Source of the DNA: Sphingobium limneticum
GTDB taxonomy: Bacteria > Pseudomonadota > Alphaproteobacteria > Sphingomonadales > Sphingomonadaceae
Direction: 5' to 3'
Assembly: GCF_008710155.1 (NCBI RefSeq)
Contig: NZ_VYPZ01000006.1
Location: 166,077 to 230,076 of the forward strand
Length of the DNA stretch: 64,000 nt
Shown: positions 37,546 through 45,587 of the stretch, in pieces
How the letters are laid out: the number at the start of each line of letters is the position of its first letter
Position numbering within the stretch: position 1 is the first letter of the stretch
The notes under the pieces: model-generated
What the model saw: only the letters and a program-made list of their open reading frames with translations
Database searches by the model: none
Told to the model about the DNA's origin: nothing
Program-made: the position numbers and the translations under genes

Positions 37546-37956
37546 ATGAGCATCACCCTCATCGCGCTGGCCGCCGCCGCCGCGTCGCACAGCGTCACCA
37601 TCGACCATCAAGGCCAGCAACTGGGCGCAACCTACACCGCGCGCACCGAAATGCGCACCAAGACGATCGGCGCCAAGACCCCCAACCGCATGGACAATCA
37701 GCGTTGCCAGTGGACCGCGACCGTGGTCGTCGACCGCAAGCTAGATCATGGCCCGGCGCTGGCCCGCACCATCGCCACCGACAAGCAATTTTCGGGCAGC
37801 GAAGCCGGCGCCTGCACGCCCGGTCGCAATTCGGGCGCGCGCAACCTTGCCCAGCATCGCGAAAAGATAGAAGCGCATCTGGTCGCAGTCGCTCAGGCCG
37901 ACCGCGCGCCTCTTCTGGCTGAACTGGACTCGGTACGTAATCTTGCATCCAACTGA
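37546..37956 (+). CDS. Exported hypothetical protein (136 aa)
   Basis: A short hydrophobic start, MSITLIALAAAAASHSV, may be a signal or anchor. The rest has a beta-rich, basic stretch (TYTARTEMRTKTIGAKTPNR), a Cys pair (QRCQWTATVV and EAGACTPGR) that could form a disulfide, and a helical end (HREKIEAHLVAVAQADRAPL). I do not recognise it. AGGAG is 11 bases before the ATG at 37546; an in-frame ATG two codons earlier is possible. It overlaps the next gene by 14 bases, which suggests the two proteins are made together in the envelope. Confidence 0.55.
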   Translation: MSITLIALAAAAASHSVTIDHQGQQLGATYTARTEMRTKTIGAKTPNRMDNQRCQWTATVVVDRKLDHGPALARTIATDKQFSGSEAGACTPGRNSGARNLAQHREKIEAHLVAVAQADRAPLLAELDSVRNLASN

Positions 37957-38680
37957 TCGTCTTCGCCGCTCGGCATGGCTGGGAGCGCTCCTGCTCGCCG
38001 GCCATGCCCATGCTGCTACCGCCCAAAACGCATCCGGCATCACCGCCACGCTCGAAGCCGCCAGCGACGAACGCCGTCGCGGCCTCAGCTGGAGCGATGG
38101 CGACGCGGTACTGCGCGGCTCAGTCTCCGTGCCCGTCGCCGATGGCCTCAGCCTCGACGGCGCCGCCACGACGCTCTGGGGCAGCAACCGCCATGGCGGC
38201 GTTGACGCCGTGCTGGATCTTGGCGCCACCTATGCCAGGGATCTGGGCGGTTTCCGCCTGACTGGCGAAGGCCGCTACCACCTCTTCCCCGGCGCCTCGA
38301 ACCAGGGCTATGGCGAAGTCGGCGCGATCGCCGGTTTCACGCTCGGCCCGGCCAATCTCGATCTCGGCGCCCGCTACGCCCCGCGCCAGTCGGCGATCGG
38401 CGGCGACAATCTCTATCTCTCGACCAGCGCGGCGGTCGGCATCCCCGGCACGCCCTTCACCCTGTCCGGCCATGTGGGTCGGTCATCGGGCGACGTGCGC
38501 GATCCCCTCCGCGCCGCCCGCCTGCGCCCGGACGGCAACTATTGGGACCATGGCGTCGCGCTCGACTGGTATCAGGGCCGCTGGTCCGCCGGCCTGCGCT
38601 ATGCCGATACGGACATCGACGCGCCCGACAGCGCGCATGCCGGCGCCAGCCTGATCGCAAGGGTCGGCTTCACGCTCTAA
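37943..38680 (+). CDS. TorF-like putative porin / outer-membrane beta protein
   Basis: A 245-aa exported protein starting with TTG at 37943. The signal peptide RSAWLGALLLAGHAHAATA is followed by a repeated pattern of amphipathic strands: GSVSVPVADGLSLDGAATTL, GFRLTGEGRYHLFPG, LDLGARYAPRQSA, VALDWYQGRWSAGLRYADT and a C-terminal ASLIARVGFTL ending in a hydrophobic residue. This fits the TorF/Gcw_chp proteins of proteobacteria, which are small outer-membrane barrels of uncertain substrate. It overlaps the preceding gene by 14 bases. The barrel assignment is from strand pattern and the final residue, so it is moderate. Confidence 0.65.
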   Translation: MHPTDRLRRSAWLGALLLAGHAHAATAQNASGITATLEAASDERRRGLSWSDGDAVLRGSVSVPVADGLSLDGAATTLWGSNRHGGVDAVLDLGATYARDLGGFRLTGEGRYHLFPGASNQGYGEVGAIAGFTLGPANLDLGARYAPRQSAIGGDNLYLSTSAAVGIPGTPFTLSGHVGRSSGDVRDPLRAARLRPDGNYWDHGVALDWYQGRWSAGLRYADTDIDAPDSAHAGASLIARVGFTL

Positions 38681-38776
38681 GCCACCCCGTTCGTTTCGAG
38701 CCTGTCGAGAAACGGAAAGCACGGCCCTGTCCTACATCCTCCCGCCTTGCTACAAGTGCGGCGGGAGGACATCTTC

Positions 38777-39172
38777 ATGCCTGTAGAACTGACCATCATC
38801 GCCTGGGGCATGATCCTGCTCCTCGTCCACATCTTCGCCGCCGCGCATGTGAAGACGAAGCAATATGGCCCCAAATGGAATATGGGCGCGCGCGACGAAA
38901 GCCTGCCGCCGCTCAACCCCATCGCCGGCCGCCTCGCCCGCGCGGAAGCCAATTACAAGGAAACCCTGCCCATCGCCATCGTCGCGCTGATCGGCGTGGT
39001 CGTAGCCGGGCGGACGAGCGAATGGACGGCGCTGGGCGGCTGGATCTGGCTTAGCGCGCGTATCGTCTACCTGCCGCTCTACGGCTTTGGCGTGCCGGTC
39101 GTGCGCACCATCATCTTCATGGCCAGCCTTGTCGGGCTGCTGATCGCCCTCTGGCCGCTGCTCGGTTTCTAA
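38777..39172 (+). CDS. MAPEG family membrane protein
   Basis: A 131-aa protein of the MAPEG superfamily (membrane-associated proteins in eicosanoid and glutathione metabolism), likely a glutathione transferase or peroxidase-like enzyme. Four hydrophobic segments are at about 5-25, 62-82, 85-100 and 112-130. The family signature GRLARAEANYKETLPIAIVA, with the R-x-x-N motif, is at about 53-72. Bacterial members of this short form are mostly uncharacterised. I chose the ATG at 38777, after GGAGGAC. It overlaps the convergent EAL gene by 4 bases. Confidence 0.8.
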   Translation: MPVELTIIAWGMILLLVHIFAAAHVKTKQYGPKWNMGARDESLPPLNPIAGRLARAEANYKETLPIAIVALIGVVVAGRTSEWTALGGWIWLSARIVYLPLYGFGVPVVRTIIFMASLVGLLIALWPLLGF

Positions 39173-41184
39173 CCCGCCAGCACCAGATTGATGAGGTCGG
39201 CGGAAGACACGCCCGCCGACCGCAGGAAGCCCTGATAATAGTCGCATCCTTCGCGCGACAGCAGGGCAAGCTGCTCTTCCGTCTCGACCCCTTCGGCAAT
39301 CACCTTCAGCCCCAGAGACTTGGCCATGTGGATGACCCCGCGCACGATGATCCGGTCCCGCGCGGTCCCGGCGATATCCTGCGCCAGTCCGCTATCGATC
39401 TTCAGATAATCGAGCGGCAGGTTCTTCAGGTAAGCCAGACTGGAATAGCCCGTGCCGAAATCATCGATCGCAACCCCCAGCCCTTCGGCCCGCAGCGCCG
39501 TCAACAGTGCAGACGCCGCGCCGACATCTTCGATCAGCCCGCTCTCGGTTATCTCCACCGTCAACCGAGACCGGGGAAAGCCGCTGCGGTCCACCAGCCC
39601 CAGAAAATCGACCATGAAACCCGGCTGCGCGATATCCGCCGCCGTCACGTTGATCGACAGCCGCAACTCCGCCAGCGCCCGTGGCCAGGCCGCCGCCTGC
39701 CGCAGCGCCTCGGCCTGAATATGCGCGGACAGCGGCAGCATATAGTCGGACCGCTCGGCCGTAGCGAACAATATGCCCGCGCCCAGCGGCCCATAATGCG
39801 CATGATTCCACCGGGCCAGCGCCTCGACACCGCTGATCTTGTCGGAATCGACCGGATATTGCGGCTGGAACACGATGCTGATCTCGCCCCGGTCCAGCGC
39901 CAGCCGCAGGTCGGTTTCCAGCCGGTCGGCATCCACCTGCCGGCTCTGCTTTTCGGCCGACAGGATGCGGATGCCCTCGCCCCCTGCCTGCCGCGCGTCG
40001 GACAGAGCGGTGCCGGCGCGGCGCAGCAATTGCGTCACATCATCCTCCGCACGCGCCTGCGCGATGCCGCAGCGGGCGATCAGGCGAATGAGGTGATCCC
40101 CGGCGCTGAACGGCTGCCCGACCGCGCCGATCAACTGCCGCGCCAAAAATGTCGCCCGGTCGCTGCCCGCCACTTCGCCGGTCAGGCCGACCAGAAATTC
40201 GGTCCCGGCGATGCGCGCGACCATGGTGCCGGGCGCGACATCGTCCACCATCCGCTCGATCCGCCGGGCGATCCGCCCCAGCAGCGCGTCGCCCACCACC
40301 TGGCCATAGGCGGCGTTCATCCGGTCGAACTGGCTGATCGACAGCAGCAGGATCGTCGTCGGCAATCCCGCCCGCCGGTCCAGCCAGTCGAGCGCCGCCT
40401 GCCGCGATCGCAATCCGGTCAGGTGATCGCGGCTGCCGCCATCCTGCGCCTGCCCGTCCGACAGCCATTCGACATCGGCGGCAATGGCGCCATCGGCCTC
40501 CCGCAGATGATGCACCAGCCGCTGCCCCGGCCGCGCGGGCAATCCATGCGCCAACACCGCCGGGCGGCCCGACAGCCGCATCATCCTGAGCGCCGCCAGC
40601 AACGTCCGCCGCTCCACCCTTGGCAGCCGCCGAACGAGCGCCGCCGGCGCGATCCGCGCCGCATCCACGCCCAGATGCTGCGCCAGGCTGTCGCTCAGCC
40701 GCAGCAACCCGTCATGCCCCAACGCCCAATAGAGCGCGTCCCCGCGCCTTATGCGCTGCGCCCGCTGATTATGGGCGACCCCGCCGCCCAGCCGCTCGAC
40801 CAGCCGATGCGCGGACGTCAGCGCGGCATTCAGCCGCAGGTCCGTCACCGGCCCGGCCAGATAATGGGTCGCCCCCACCGCCAGCAGCGCGGGCACCTGG
40901 TCCAGATGGCGTTCGTCGATCAGGATCAGGATCGCGCCGCCACCAGCCTCCATCGCCGGTACCAGCGGCGCCAGCAGATTGCCGACGTCGCCGCCGCCAC
41001 GCAGGTCGACCAGCGCGATCTGCGCCTCGCTATGCAGGTACCGTTGCGGCGCGTCCTTGGCCCGCCGCGCGCCGATCGCGCGCCAGCCAAGGCTCTGCGC
41101 AATCTGGATCAGCCCGTCCCGGTCGCCCGGCGACAGGATGAACAGGCTGCGCTGGCCTTCCGCGCTCTGATCCCCGCTTGTCAA
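39169..41184 (-). CDS. EAL phosphodiesterase with degenerate GGDEF domain
   Basis: A 671-aa protein with three parts. Residues 12-120 look like a receiver-type fold (LFILSPGDRDGLIQIAQSLG, AQIALVDLRGGG, ILILIDERHLDQVPALLAVG) but lack a clean phosphoacceptor set. The middle part, about 255-410, is a GGDEF domain whose signature reads AGTEF in place of GGDEF, so it is probably not a cyclase. The EAL domain, about 425-665, keeps EALARWNH, VEITESGL, DDFGTGYSSLAYL, LKID and AEGVET, so c-di-GMP hydrolysis is likely. The start is a TTG at 41184; nearby alternatives are possible. It is cytosolic. Confidence 0.9.
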   Translation of the reverse strand: MTSGDQSAEGQRSLFILSPGDRDGLIQIAQSLGWRAIGARRAKDAPQRYLHSEAQIALVDLRGGGDVGNLLAPLVPAMEAGGGAILILIDERHLDQVPALLAVGATHYLAGPVTDLRLNAALTSAHRLVERLGGGVAHNQRAQRIRRGDALYWALGHDGLLRLSDSLAQHLGVDAARIAPAALVRRLPRVERRTLLAALRMMRLSGRPAVLAHGLPARPGQRLVHHLREADGAIAADVEWLSDGQAQDGGSRDHLTGLRSRQAALDWLDRRAGLPTTILLLSISQFDRMNAAYGQVVGDALLGRIARRIERMVDDVAPGTMVARIAGTEFLVGLTGEVAGSDRATFLARQLIGAVGQPFSAGDHLIRLIARCGIAQARAEDDVTQLLRRAGTALSDARQAGGEGIRILSAEKQSRQVDADRLETDLRLALDRGEISIVFQPQYPVDSDKISGVEALARWNHAHYGPLGAGILFATAERSDYMLPLSAHIQAEALRQAAAWPRALAELRLSINVTAADIAQPGFMVDFLGLVDRSGFPRSRLTVEITESGLIEDVGAASALLTALRAEGLGVAIDDFGTGYSSLAYLKNLPLDYLKIDSGLAQDIAGTARDRIIVRGVIHMAKSLGLKVIAEGVETEEQLALLSREGCDYYQGFLRSAGVSSADLINLVLAG

Positions 41185-41329
41185 TATATGTCCCCGGCAC
41201 CGCGCATCGCGACGTCTTTATCAAACAGGCGTTACCGACCTCTTGCCCCGCCTGCAACTTCCGTGACGTGCGACCGGGGCAGCTGTGCTGGCCCTTGCAC
41301 CGGCCCTGTCCATCGCCTAGCTAGTCGGC

Positions 41330-42340
41330 ATGGTTATGGCCGACCCTTCGCGCGCGCCGATGACCGACGGCCTTGGCCGCCGGATCAGCTATCTGCGCAT
41401 ATCGGTCACCGACCGCTGCGACCTGCGTTGCCGCTATTGCATGGCCGAACGGATGCAGTTCCTGCCCAAGAATCAAGTGCTGACGCTGGAAGAGATCGCG
41501 CTGCTGGCCGATCTCTTCGTCGCGCGTGGTATCGACAAGATCCGCCTGACCGGTGGCGAGCCGCTCATCCGCCGGGACATCGGCGATCTGGTGCATCGTA
41601 TCGGCCGGCATCTGGGCCATGGCCTCAACGAACTGACGCTGACCACCAACGGCACGCAACTGACCGAACATGCCGCCATGCTGGCCGATGCCGGCGTGCG
41701 GCGGATCAATGTCAGCCTGGACAGCCGCGATCCCGCCCGCTTCGCTCATGTGACGCGCGGCGGCCGGATCGAACAGGTGATGGACGGTCTGGACGCCGCG
41801 CGCGCCGCCGGTCTCGCGATCAAGATCAACATGGTCGCGCTGAAGGGCGTCAACGACGACGAAATCCTGCCGATGCTGCGCTGGTGCGGCGAGCAGGGGT
41901 TCGACCTGACCCTGATAGAAACGATGCCGCTGGGCGATACCGGCGAAGACCGCACCGATCATTATCTGCCCCTGACGCAGGTGGCCGACATGATTCGCGC
42001 GCAGCATGCACTTACCCCGCTCGCCCACCGCACCGGCGGCCCCGCCCGCTATCACGCCGTGGAGGGCATGGACATCCGGCTCGGCCTCATCACCCCGTTG
42101 ACGCAGAATTTCTGCGCCGACTGCAACCGCATCCGCATGACGTGCGAGGGCAAGATCTTCATGTGCCTGGGTCATGAAGACCATGTCGATTTCAAGACCG
42201 CCTTGCGCGAACAGGGCGTTGCTGCCGTGCACCCGCTGATCGACCGGGCGCTGCGATTGAAGCCCGCCGCCCACGACTTCCGCATCGGCGCCGGCATGAG
42301 CGCCGCCACACAACGGCATATGAGCGTCACCGGCGGATGA
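41330..42340 (+). CDS. moaA: GTP 3',8-cyclase MoaA
   Basis: A radical SAM enzyme that starts molybdenum cofactor synthesis from GTP. It has 336 aa. The SAM cluster motif is CDLRCRYC at about 29-36, followed by LTGGEPLIRRD, NVSLDSRDP and KINMVALKGVND. The second 4Fe-4S cluster is carried by FCADCNRIRMTCEGKIFMC at about 260-280. The C-terminus is GG, the flexible tail that enters the active site. The start could be 41330, 41336 or the ATG at 41360 (MTDGLGRR). The stop overlaps the nadK start by 4 bases. No other moa genes are in the window. Confidence 0.96.
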   Translation: MVMADPSRAPMTDGLGRRISYLRISVTDRCDLRCRYCMAERMQFLPKNQVLTLEEIALLADLFVARGIDKIRLTGGEPLIRRDIGDLVHRIGRHLGHGLNELTLTTNGTQLTEHAAMLADAGVRRINVSLDSRDPARFAHVTRGGRIEQVMDGLDAARAAGLAIKINMVALKGVNDDEILPMLRWCGEQGFDLTLIETMPLGDTGEDRTDHYLPLTQVADMIRAQHALTPLAHRTGGPARYHAVEGMDIRLGLITPLTQNFCADCNRIRMTCEGKIFMCLGHEDHVDFKTALREQGVAAVHPLIDRALRLKPAAHDFRIGAGMSAATQRHMSVTGG

Positions 42341-43113
42341 ACAGCGAACCACGGCGCGCACTGGTCGCGTCCCCCACGCAAGCGGCCCGCGCGGCGGAAG
42401 AGCGGCTCCGCGCCGCCTATGATTTCGTCCCGTTCGAACAGGCCGACATGATCATCGCCCTGGGCGGCGACGGCTTCATGCTCCAGACGCTCCATTCCAT
42501 GCTGGAAGCGCGGCGGATCATCCCGATCTTCGGCATGAACCTGGGCACCGTCGGCTTCCTGATGAACGAATGGCGGCTGGAACGGCTGGACCAGCGACTG
42601 GAAAAGGCCAAGAGCTTCAAGGTCAATCCGCTGCGGATGACCGTCGACACGGTGGATGGCGAACGTTTCTCCATCCCCGCCATCAACGAAGTGTCCTTGC
42701 TGCGCGAAACCCGCCAGACCGCCAAGCTGGAGGTGCAGGTTAATGGCCGCCCCGTCCTGCCCGAACTGGTGTGCGACGGCGTGCTGGTGGCGACGCCGGC
42801 CGGCTCCACCGCCTATAATCTGTCCGCTCACGGCCCGATCCTGCCGCTCGGCTCGGGCCTCGTCGCGCTCACCCCGATCAGCCCCTTTCGCCCGCGTCGC
42901 TGGCGCGGCGCGATCCTGCCGGAAAATACCGCCATCCGCTTCACCGTGCTCGATCCGGTCAAGCGGCCGGTCAGCGCGGTGGCCGACCAGCGTGAAGTGC
43001 GCGATGTCGCGCAGGTGGAAATCGGCATCGACCGTGCGACGCCGCTGACCCTGTTGTTCGATCCCGAACATACGCTGGACGACCGCATCGCCGCGGAACA
43101 ATTCATCGCGTAA
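42337..43113 (+). CDS. nadK: NAD kinase
   Basis: Phosphorylates NAD to NADP. It has 258 aa, the short form of Gram-negative bacteria. Diagnostic motifs are MIIALGGDGFMLQTLH (GGDG at about 43-48), IFGMNLGTVGFLMNE, and VATPAGSTAYNLSAHGPI, followed by ALTPISPFRPRRW. It starts inside the moaA stop codon (ATGA), so translation is coupled to moaA. The two proteins have no direct pathway link. The tRNA-Asn genes follow about 80 bp downstream on the same strand. Confidence 0.96.
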   Translation: MNSEPRRALVASPTQAARAAEERLRAAYDFVPFEQADMIIALGGDGFMLQTLHSMLEARRIIPIFGMNLGTVGFLMNEWRLERLDQRLEKAKSFKVNPLRMTVDTVDGERFSIPAINEVSLLRETRQTAKLEVQVNGRPVLPELVCDGVLVATPAGSTAYNLSAHGPILPLGSGLVALTPISPFRPRRWRGAILPENTAIRFTVLDPVKRPVSAVADQREVRDVAQVEIGIDRATPLTLLFDPEHTLDDRIAAEQFIA

Positions 43114-43132
43114 AAATTCCGTCATTTGGCGC

Positions 43133-43161
43133 TTGCCATATTCGGAAAACCGCTGCTATAG
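43133..43161 (+). promoter_or_regulatory. Promoter of first tRNA-Asn
   Basis: TTGCCA at 43133-43138 and CTATAG at 43156-43161 with 17 bases between, 30 bases before the tRNA. The downstream copy has the same -35. Confidence 0.65.
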
Positions 43162-43190
43162 GCGCGGCCTGCCCAGCGGAAGCGGGTTGC

Positions 43191-43265
43191 TCCCCGATAG
43201 CTCAGCGGTAGAGCATTCGACTGTTAATCGAATGGCCGTAGGTTCGAATCCTACTCGGGGAGCCA
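43191..43265 (+). tRNA. tRNA-Asn (GTT), copy 1
   Basis: A 75-base tRNA with encoded CCA. Acceptor arms TCCCCGA (43191-43197) and TCGGGGA (43255-43261) pair perfectly. The D loop holds AGCGGTAGA, the anticodon arm is TTCGA-CTGTTAA-TCGAA with anticodon GTT, and the T arm has GGTTCGAATCC. The discriminator is G. Confidence 0.98.
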
Positions 43266-43401
43266 CATTTTTCCGGACACAGCTTCCGGCCTCCTGACAT
43301 GTCCGGCGCCTTCGACAATGCAAGGCAGCTCATCCCAGCACCCCCATTCCATCGTCTTGCTTTCGCGTGGAATTTTTTGCGAATTTAACCATTTAAGGCC
43401 C

Positions 43402-43430
43402 TTGCCATTCCTGTCGGGCCAAGGCATAGG
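43402..43430 (+). promoter_or_regulatory. Promoter of second tRNA-Asn
   Basis: TTGCCA at 43402-43407 and CATAGG at 43425-43430 with 17 bases between, in a segment that resembles the upstream promoter including the following GGCGCGGCCTGCCC. Confidence 0.6.
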
Positions 43431-43458
43431 CGCGGCCTGCCCGGCGAAAGCCGGCTGT

Positions 43459-43533
43459 TCCCCGATAGCTCAGCGGTAGAGCATTCGACTGTTAATCGAA
43501 TGGCCGTAGGTTCGAATCCTACTCGGGGAGCCA
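43459..43533 (+). tRNA. tRNA-Asn (GTT), copy 2
   Basis: Identical in all 75 bases to the copy at 43191-43265, with its own promoter. The similar leader (GGCGCGGCCTGCCC) shows that a unit including the promoter was duplicated. Confidence 0.98.
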
Positions 43534-43598
43534 CCTTTTCCACCAGCATCGACATACGCAGCACCCGGCCCTCGCCGCCGCACCTCCAGTCACGCCCA

Positions 43599-43640
43599 AT
43601 AAAAAAACGCGCGAAGCCCGAAGGCCCCGCGCGTTTTATA
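43599..43640 (-). terminator. Rho-independent terminator of the TPR-SPOR operon
   Basis: On the minus strand, a stem with CGCGCG arms and an inner GGGCCTTCGGGC hairpin is followed by TTTTTTTATT. It lies 22 bases after the stop of the TPR-SPOR gene. Read on the plus strand, TTTTATA follows the same stem, so it may also end tRNA transcripts. Confidence 0.85.
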
Positions 43641-43661
43641 GGTCACGCTTGGGAGATCAAA

Positions 43662-45014
43662 TCAGCGCGATGCGAACTGGCGCCCTCGGCTGGCCACGGC
43701 CCAGCGCTGCGGCGTGGCACCAGCGGCACCTTCCCGCACGAAACACTGGCCATGCTGGGCACGGATCGTCCGGCACGCCACCATCGCATCCGCCCGGCTG
43801 CCAAAGCCGCTGATGGCCAGGCGGTGATAGGCCTTGCCATTCACCGTCGCCTGGCTGGTCAACACCGGGAAAGCCGCCAGCGTGCTGCTACGCCCGGCCA
43901 TGCCCTGCCATTTTTCCTTGGCGATCGCCGCATTGTCATAGGCGCCCAACTGCACCACCCAATTGCTGGCGCCAGTGGCGACCGGCTTGATGAAGGCGGC
44001 CTGCTGCATCCGTGCGACCGGCGCGGCGACGGCATATTGCGCTGACGACGTCTTGGCGCGGCCCTTGGGCGCGTTATGATCCTCGACGATGAAATCGCGC
44101 GCAGCAACGCGCACCGGCTTGGCCGACGCCTTGATGATCGGTGCGGCCGCGACCGACGGCTGAGACACCGAAGCAGCCTGCACCACCTGGACCGGCACGG
44201 CCGGCTCAGCAGCCGGCACAGGCACAGCTTCCGGCGCTGCCTCCGCCATCTGCACCGGCGCATCAGCGGCGGCGGGCGCCAGCGCCAATGCGACCGGCTG
44301 GCCGGCGTCCGCTGCGTTGATCGTAACACCCATCAGCGCGGCGACACGCATCGGCGCCAGCGACGGCTCGGCCATTTGCGCCCAATCGGAAATACGCTTG
44401 TTCGCGTCCAGCGCGGCCATGTCCATGCCCACGATCATGCGGGCATCCTTCCAGCGGCCGCCCAGCGCATAGGCATAGGCCAGATTCTGGCGCGTGCGCA
44501 CGGTTGCGGACGGATCATGGATCGCTTCGGACAAGATCCGCACGCCCTCGGCCGGATCGCCCGCCATCGCCATCGCCAGACCATAATCGCTGGCCGGCAC
44601 GGTATCGGCATGGGCAACCAACAGGCTGCGCGCATCGTCGGCACGCCCCTGCGCCACCTGCACCAGCGCCAGGCTGACGATGGTGCTGGCATCCGTATTG
44701 CCCAGGCTTATCGCATCGCTCAGCGCCGTTTGCGCCGACGCAAAGCGACCGGCCAACACATAGGCGCGGCCGAGAATCTGGCGATAGGCTGCATTTTGCG
44801 GCTGCAACTGCACCGCCGCTTCGGCCGCTTCCACAGCCTTGTTCCCGTTACGGTCAGCCAGCGCCTTTTCGGCGGCAATGGCCAGCTTGCCCGGATCACC
44901 CTTTTGCTGAACGGCCGACGCAGACGGGCGGAATGCCGCGCCGGTGCAACCGACCATGGTGGTGGCGACCAGCAGGGATGACAGGGCCGCCTTTCCGAAT
45001 GTCGTGCGTTTCAT
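43662..45014 (-). CDS. TPR lipoprotein with C-terminal SPOR domain
   Basis: A 450-aa lipoprotein. The signal peptide ends in the lipobox TMVGC (Cys at about 23). TPR-like helical repeats follow at about 45-200 (AVQLQPQNAAYRQILGRAYV, ARSLLVAHADTVPASDYGLA, RQNLAYAYALGGRWKDARM). A Pro/Ala-rich linker of about 110 residues leads to a SPOR domain at about 365-440 (NWVVQLGAYDNAAIAKEKW, YHRLAISGFGSRADAMVACR). SPOR domains bind denuded septal peptidoglycan. It is the last gene of a parA-RHH-TPR/SPOR operon, 19 bases after the RHH gene. The start ATG at 45014 gives the lipoprotein signal. Confidence 0.85.
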   Translation of the reverse strand: MKRTTFGKAALSSLLVATTMVGCTGAAFRPSASAVQQKGDPGKLAIAAEKALADRNGNKAVEAAEAAVQLQPQNAAYRQILGRAYVLAGRFASAQTALSDAISLGNTDASTIVSLALVQVAQGRADDARSLLVAHADTVPASDYGLAMAMAGDPAEGVRILSEAIHDPSATVRTRQNLAYAYALGGRWKDARMIVGMDMAALDANKRISDWAQMAEPSLAPMRVAALMGVTINAADAGQPVALALAPAAADAPVQMAEAAPEAVPVPAAEPAVPVQVVQAASVSQPSVAAAPIIKASAKPVRVAARDFIVEDHNAPKGRAKTSSAQYAVAAPVARMQQAAFIKPVATGASNWVVQLGAYDNAAIAKEKWQGMAGRSSTLAAFPVLTSQATVNGKAYHRLAISGFGSRADAMVACRTIRAQHGQCFVREGAAGATPQRWAVASRGRQFASR

Positions 45015-45033
45015 GATCTTACCCACCCTTCGT

Positions 45034-45573
45034 TCACTGGCCGTCGCGCATATGCGGCAGCTGCTGAGTCAGCCGGTCGATCTCCGGCAGGTCATTGAGA
45101 AAATCGTCCAGCGCCTTCGTCACGATCTGCTGGGCCGAACGGCCCGTAATCGCGCAGGCGAGGCGCAGCTTCAGGTGCCGCTGCGCATCCAGGCGCAGCG
45201 TAAAGGCCGCCTTGCGTTTGCCGACGGGCGCAGCGATCGGCGCAGCCTGCTCGACCACGACCTTTTCAGCCTTCGCCTTCACCGGTTTGGCGGCCAGCCG
45301 CTTGGCCAGCGCCTTGCGCTCCTCCACCACCGGCGGCACGGGTATGACCGGCGTCATCGGCGTCAGGCCGATCGGTGCGGCTGGCTCCTCGACGGGTTCA
45401 TAGACCGGCTCCACATCGAAGCCCATGTCGTTCCAGCCCAGATCGTCCTGCTGCACGGCGGCCATCTGCGCCCGGCCAAAGCCGAGCATGGGGCGGCGCA
45501 TCGCCGGCTGGGCCGCACCCTTGCGGGCCAGCAGGCCGGATGTCAGCGACGCGAGCGGTTTGGGTTCGGCCAT
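45034..45573 (-). CDS. Ribbon-helix-helix-like partner of ParA
   Basis: A 179-aa protein. The first 110 residues are disordered-looking, rich in Pro, Glu and Val (EPVYEPVEEPAAPIGLTPM), with a Lys/Ala stretch. The C-terminal 50 residues, KRKAAFTLRLDAQRHLKLRL then GRSAQQIVTKALDDFLNDL, have the strand-helix-helix pattern of ribbon-helix-helix DNA-binding domains (CopG/ParG type). GGAGGA lies 7 bases before the ATG at 45573. It starts 14 bases after parA. A ParA-ATPase-stimulating partner with a flexible arm is the natural interpretation; the DNA-binding target is unknown. Confidence 0.7.
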   Translation of the reverse strand: MAEPKPLASLTSGLLARKGAAQPAMRRPMLGFGRAQMAAVQQDDLGWNDMGFDVEPVYEPVEEPAAPIGLTPMTPVIPVPPVVEERKALAKRLAAKPVKAKAEKVVVEQAAPIAAPVGKRKAAFTLRLDAQRHLKLRLACAITGRSAQQIVTKALDDFLNDLPEIDRLTQQLPHMRDGQ

Positions 45574-45587
45574 CTTTGCGTCCTCCC

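Noticed and set aside
39328..42177. A 949-codon open frame antisense to the EAL gene and running over moaA
   Set aside because: It is a shadow of GC-rich coding DNA: it is rich in Arg, Gln and Pro, has no domain, and both real genes under it carry complete catalytic motifs.
43191..43533. Genomic island attachment site at the tandem tRNAs
   Set aside because: Both copies are full-length, and no integrase or composition shift follows; a simple duplication explains the pair.
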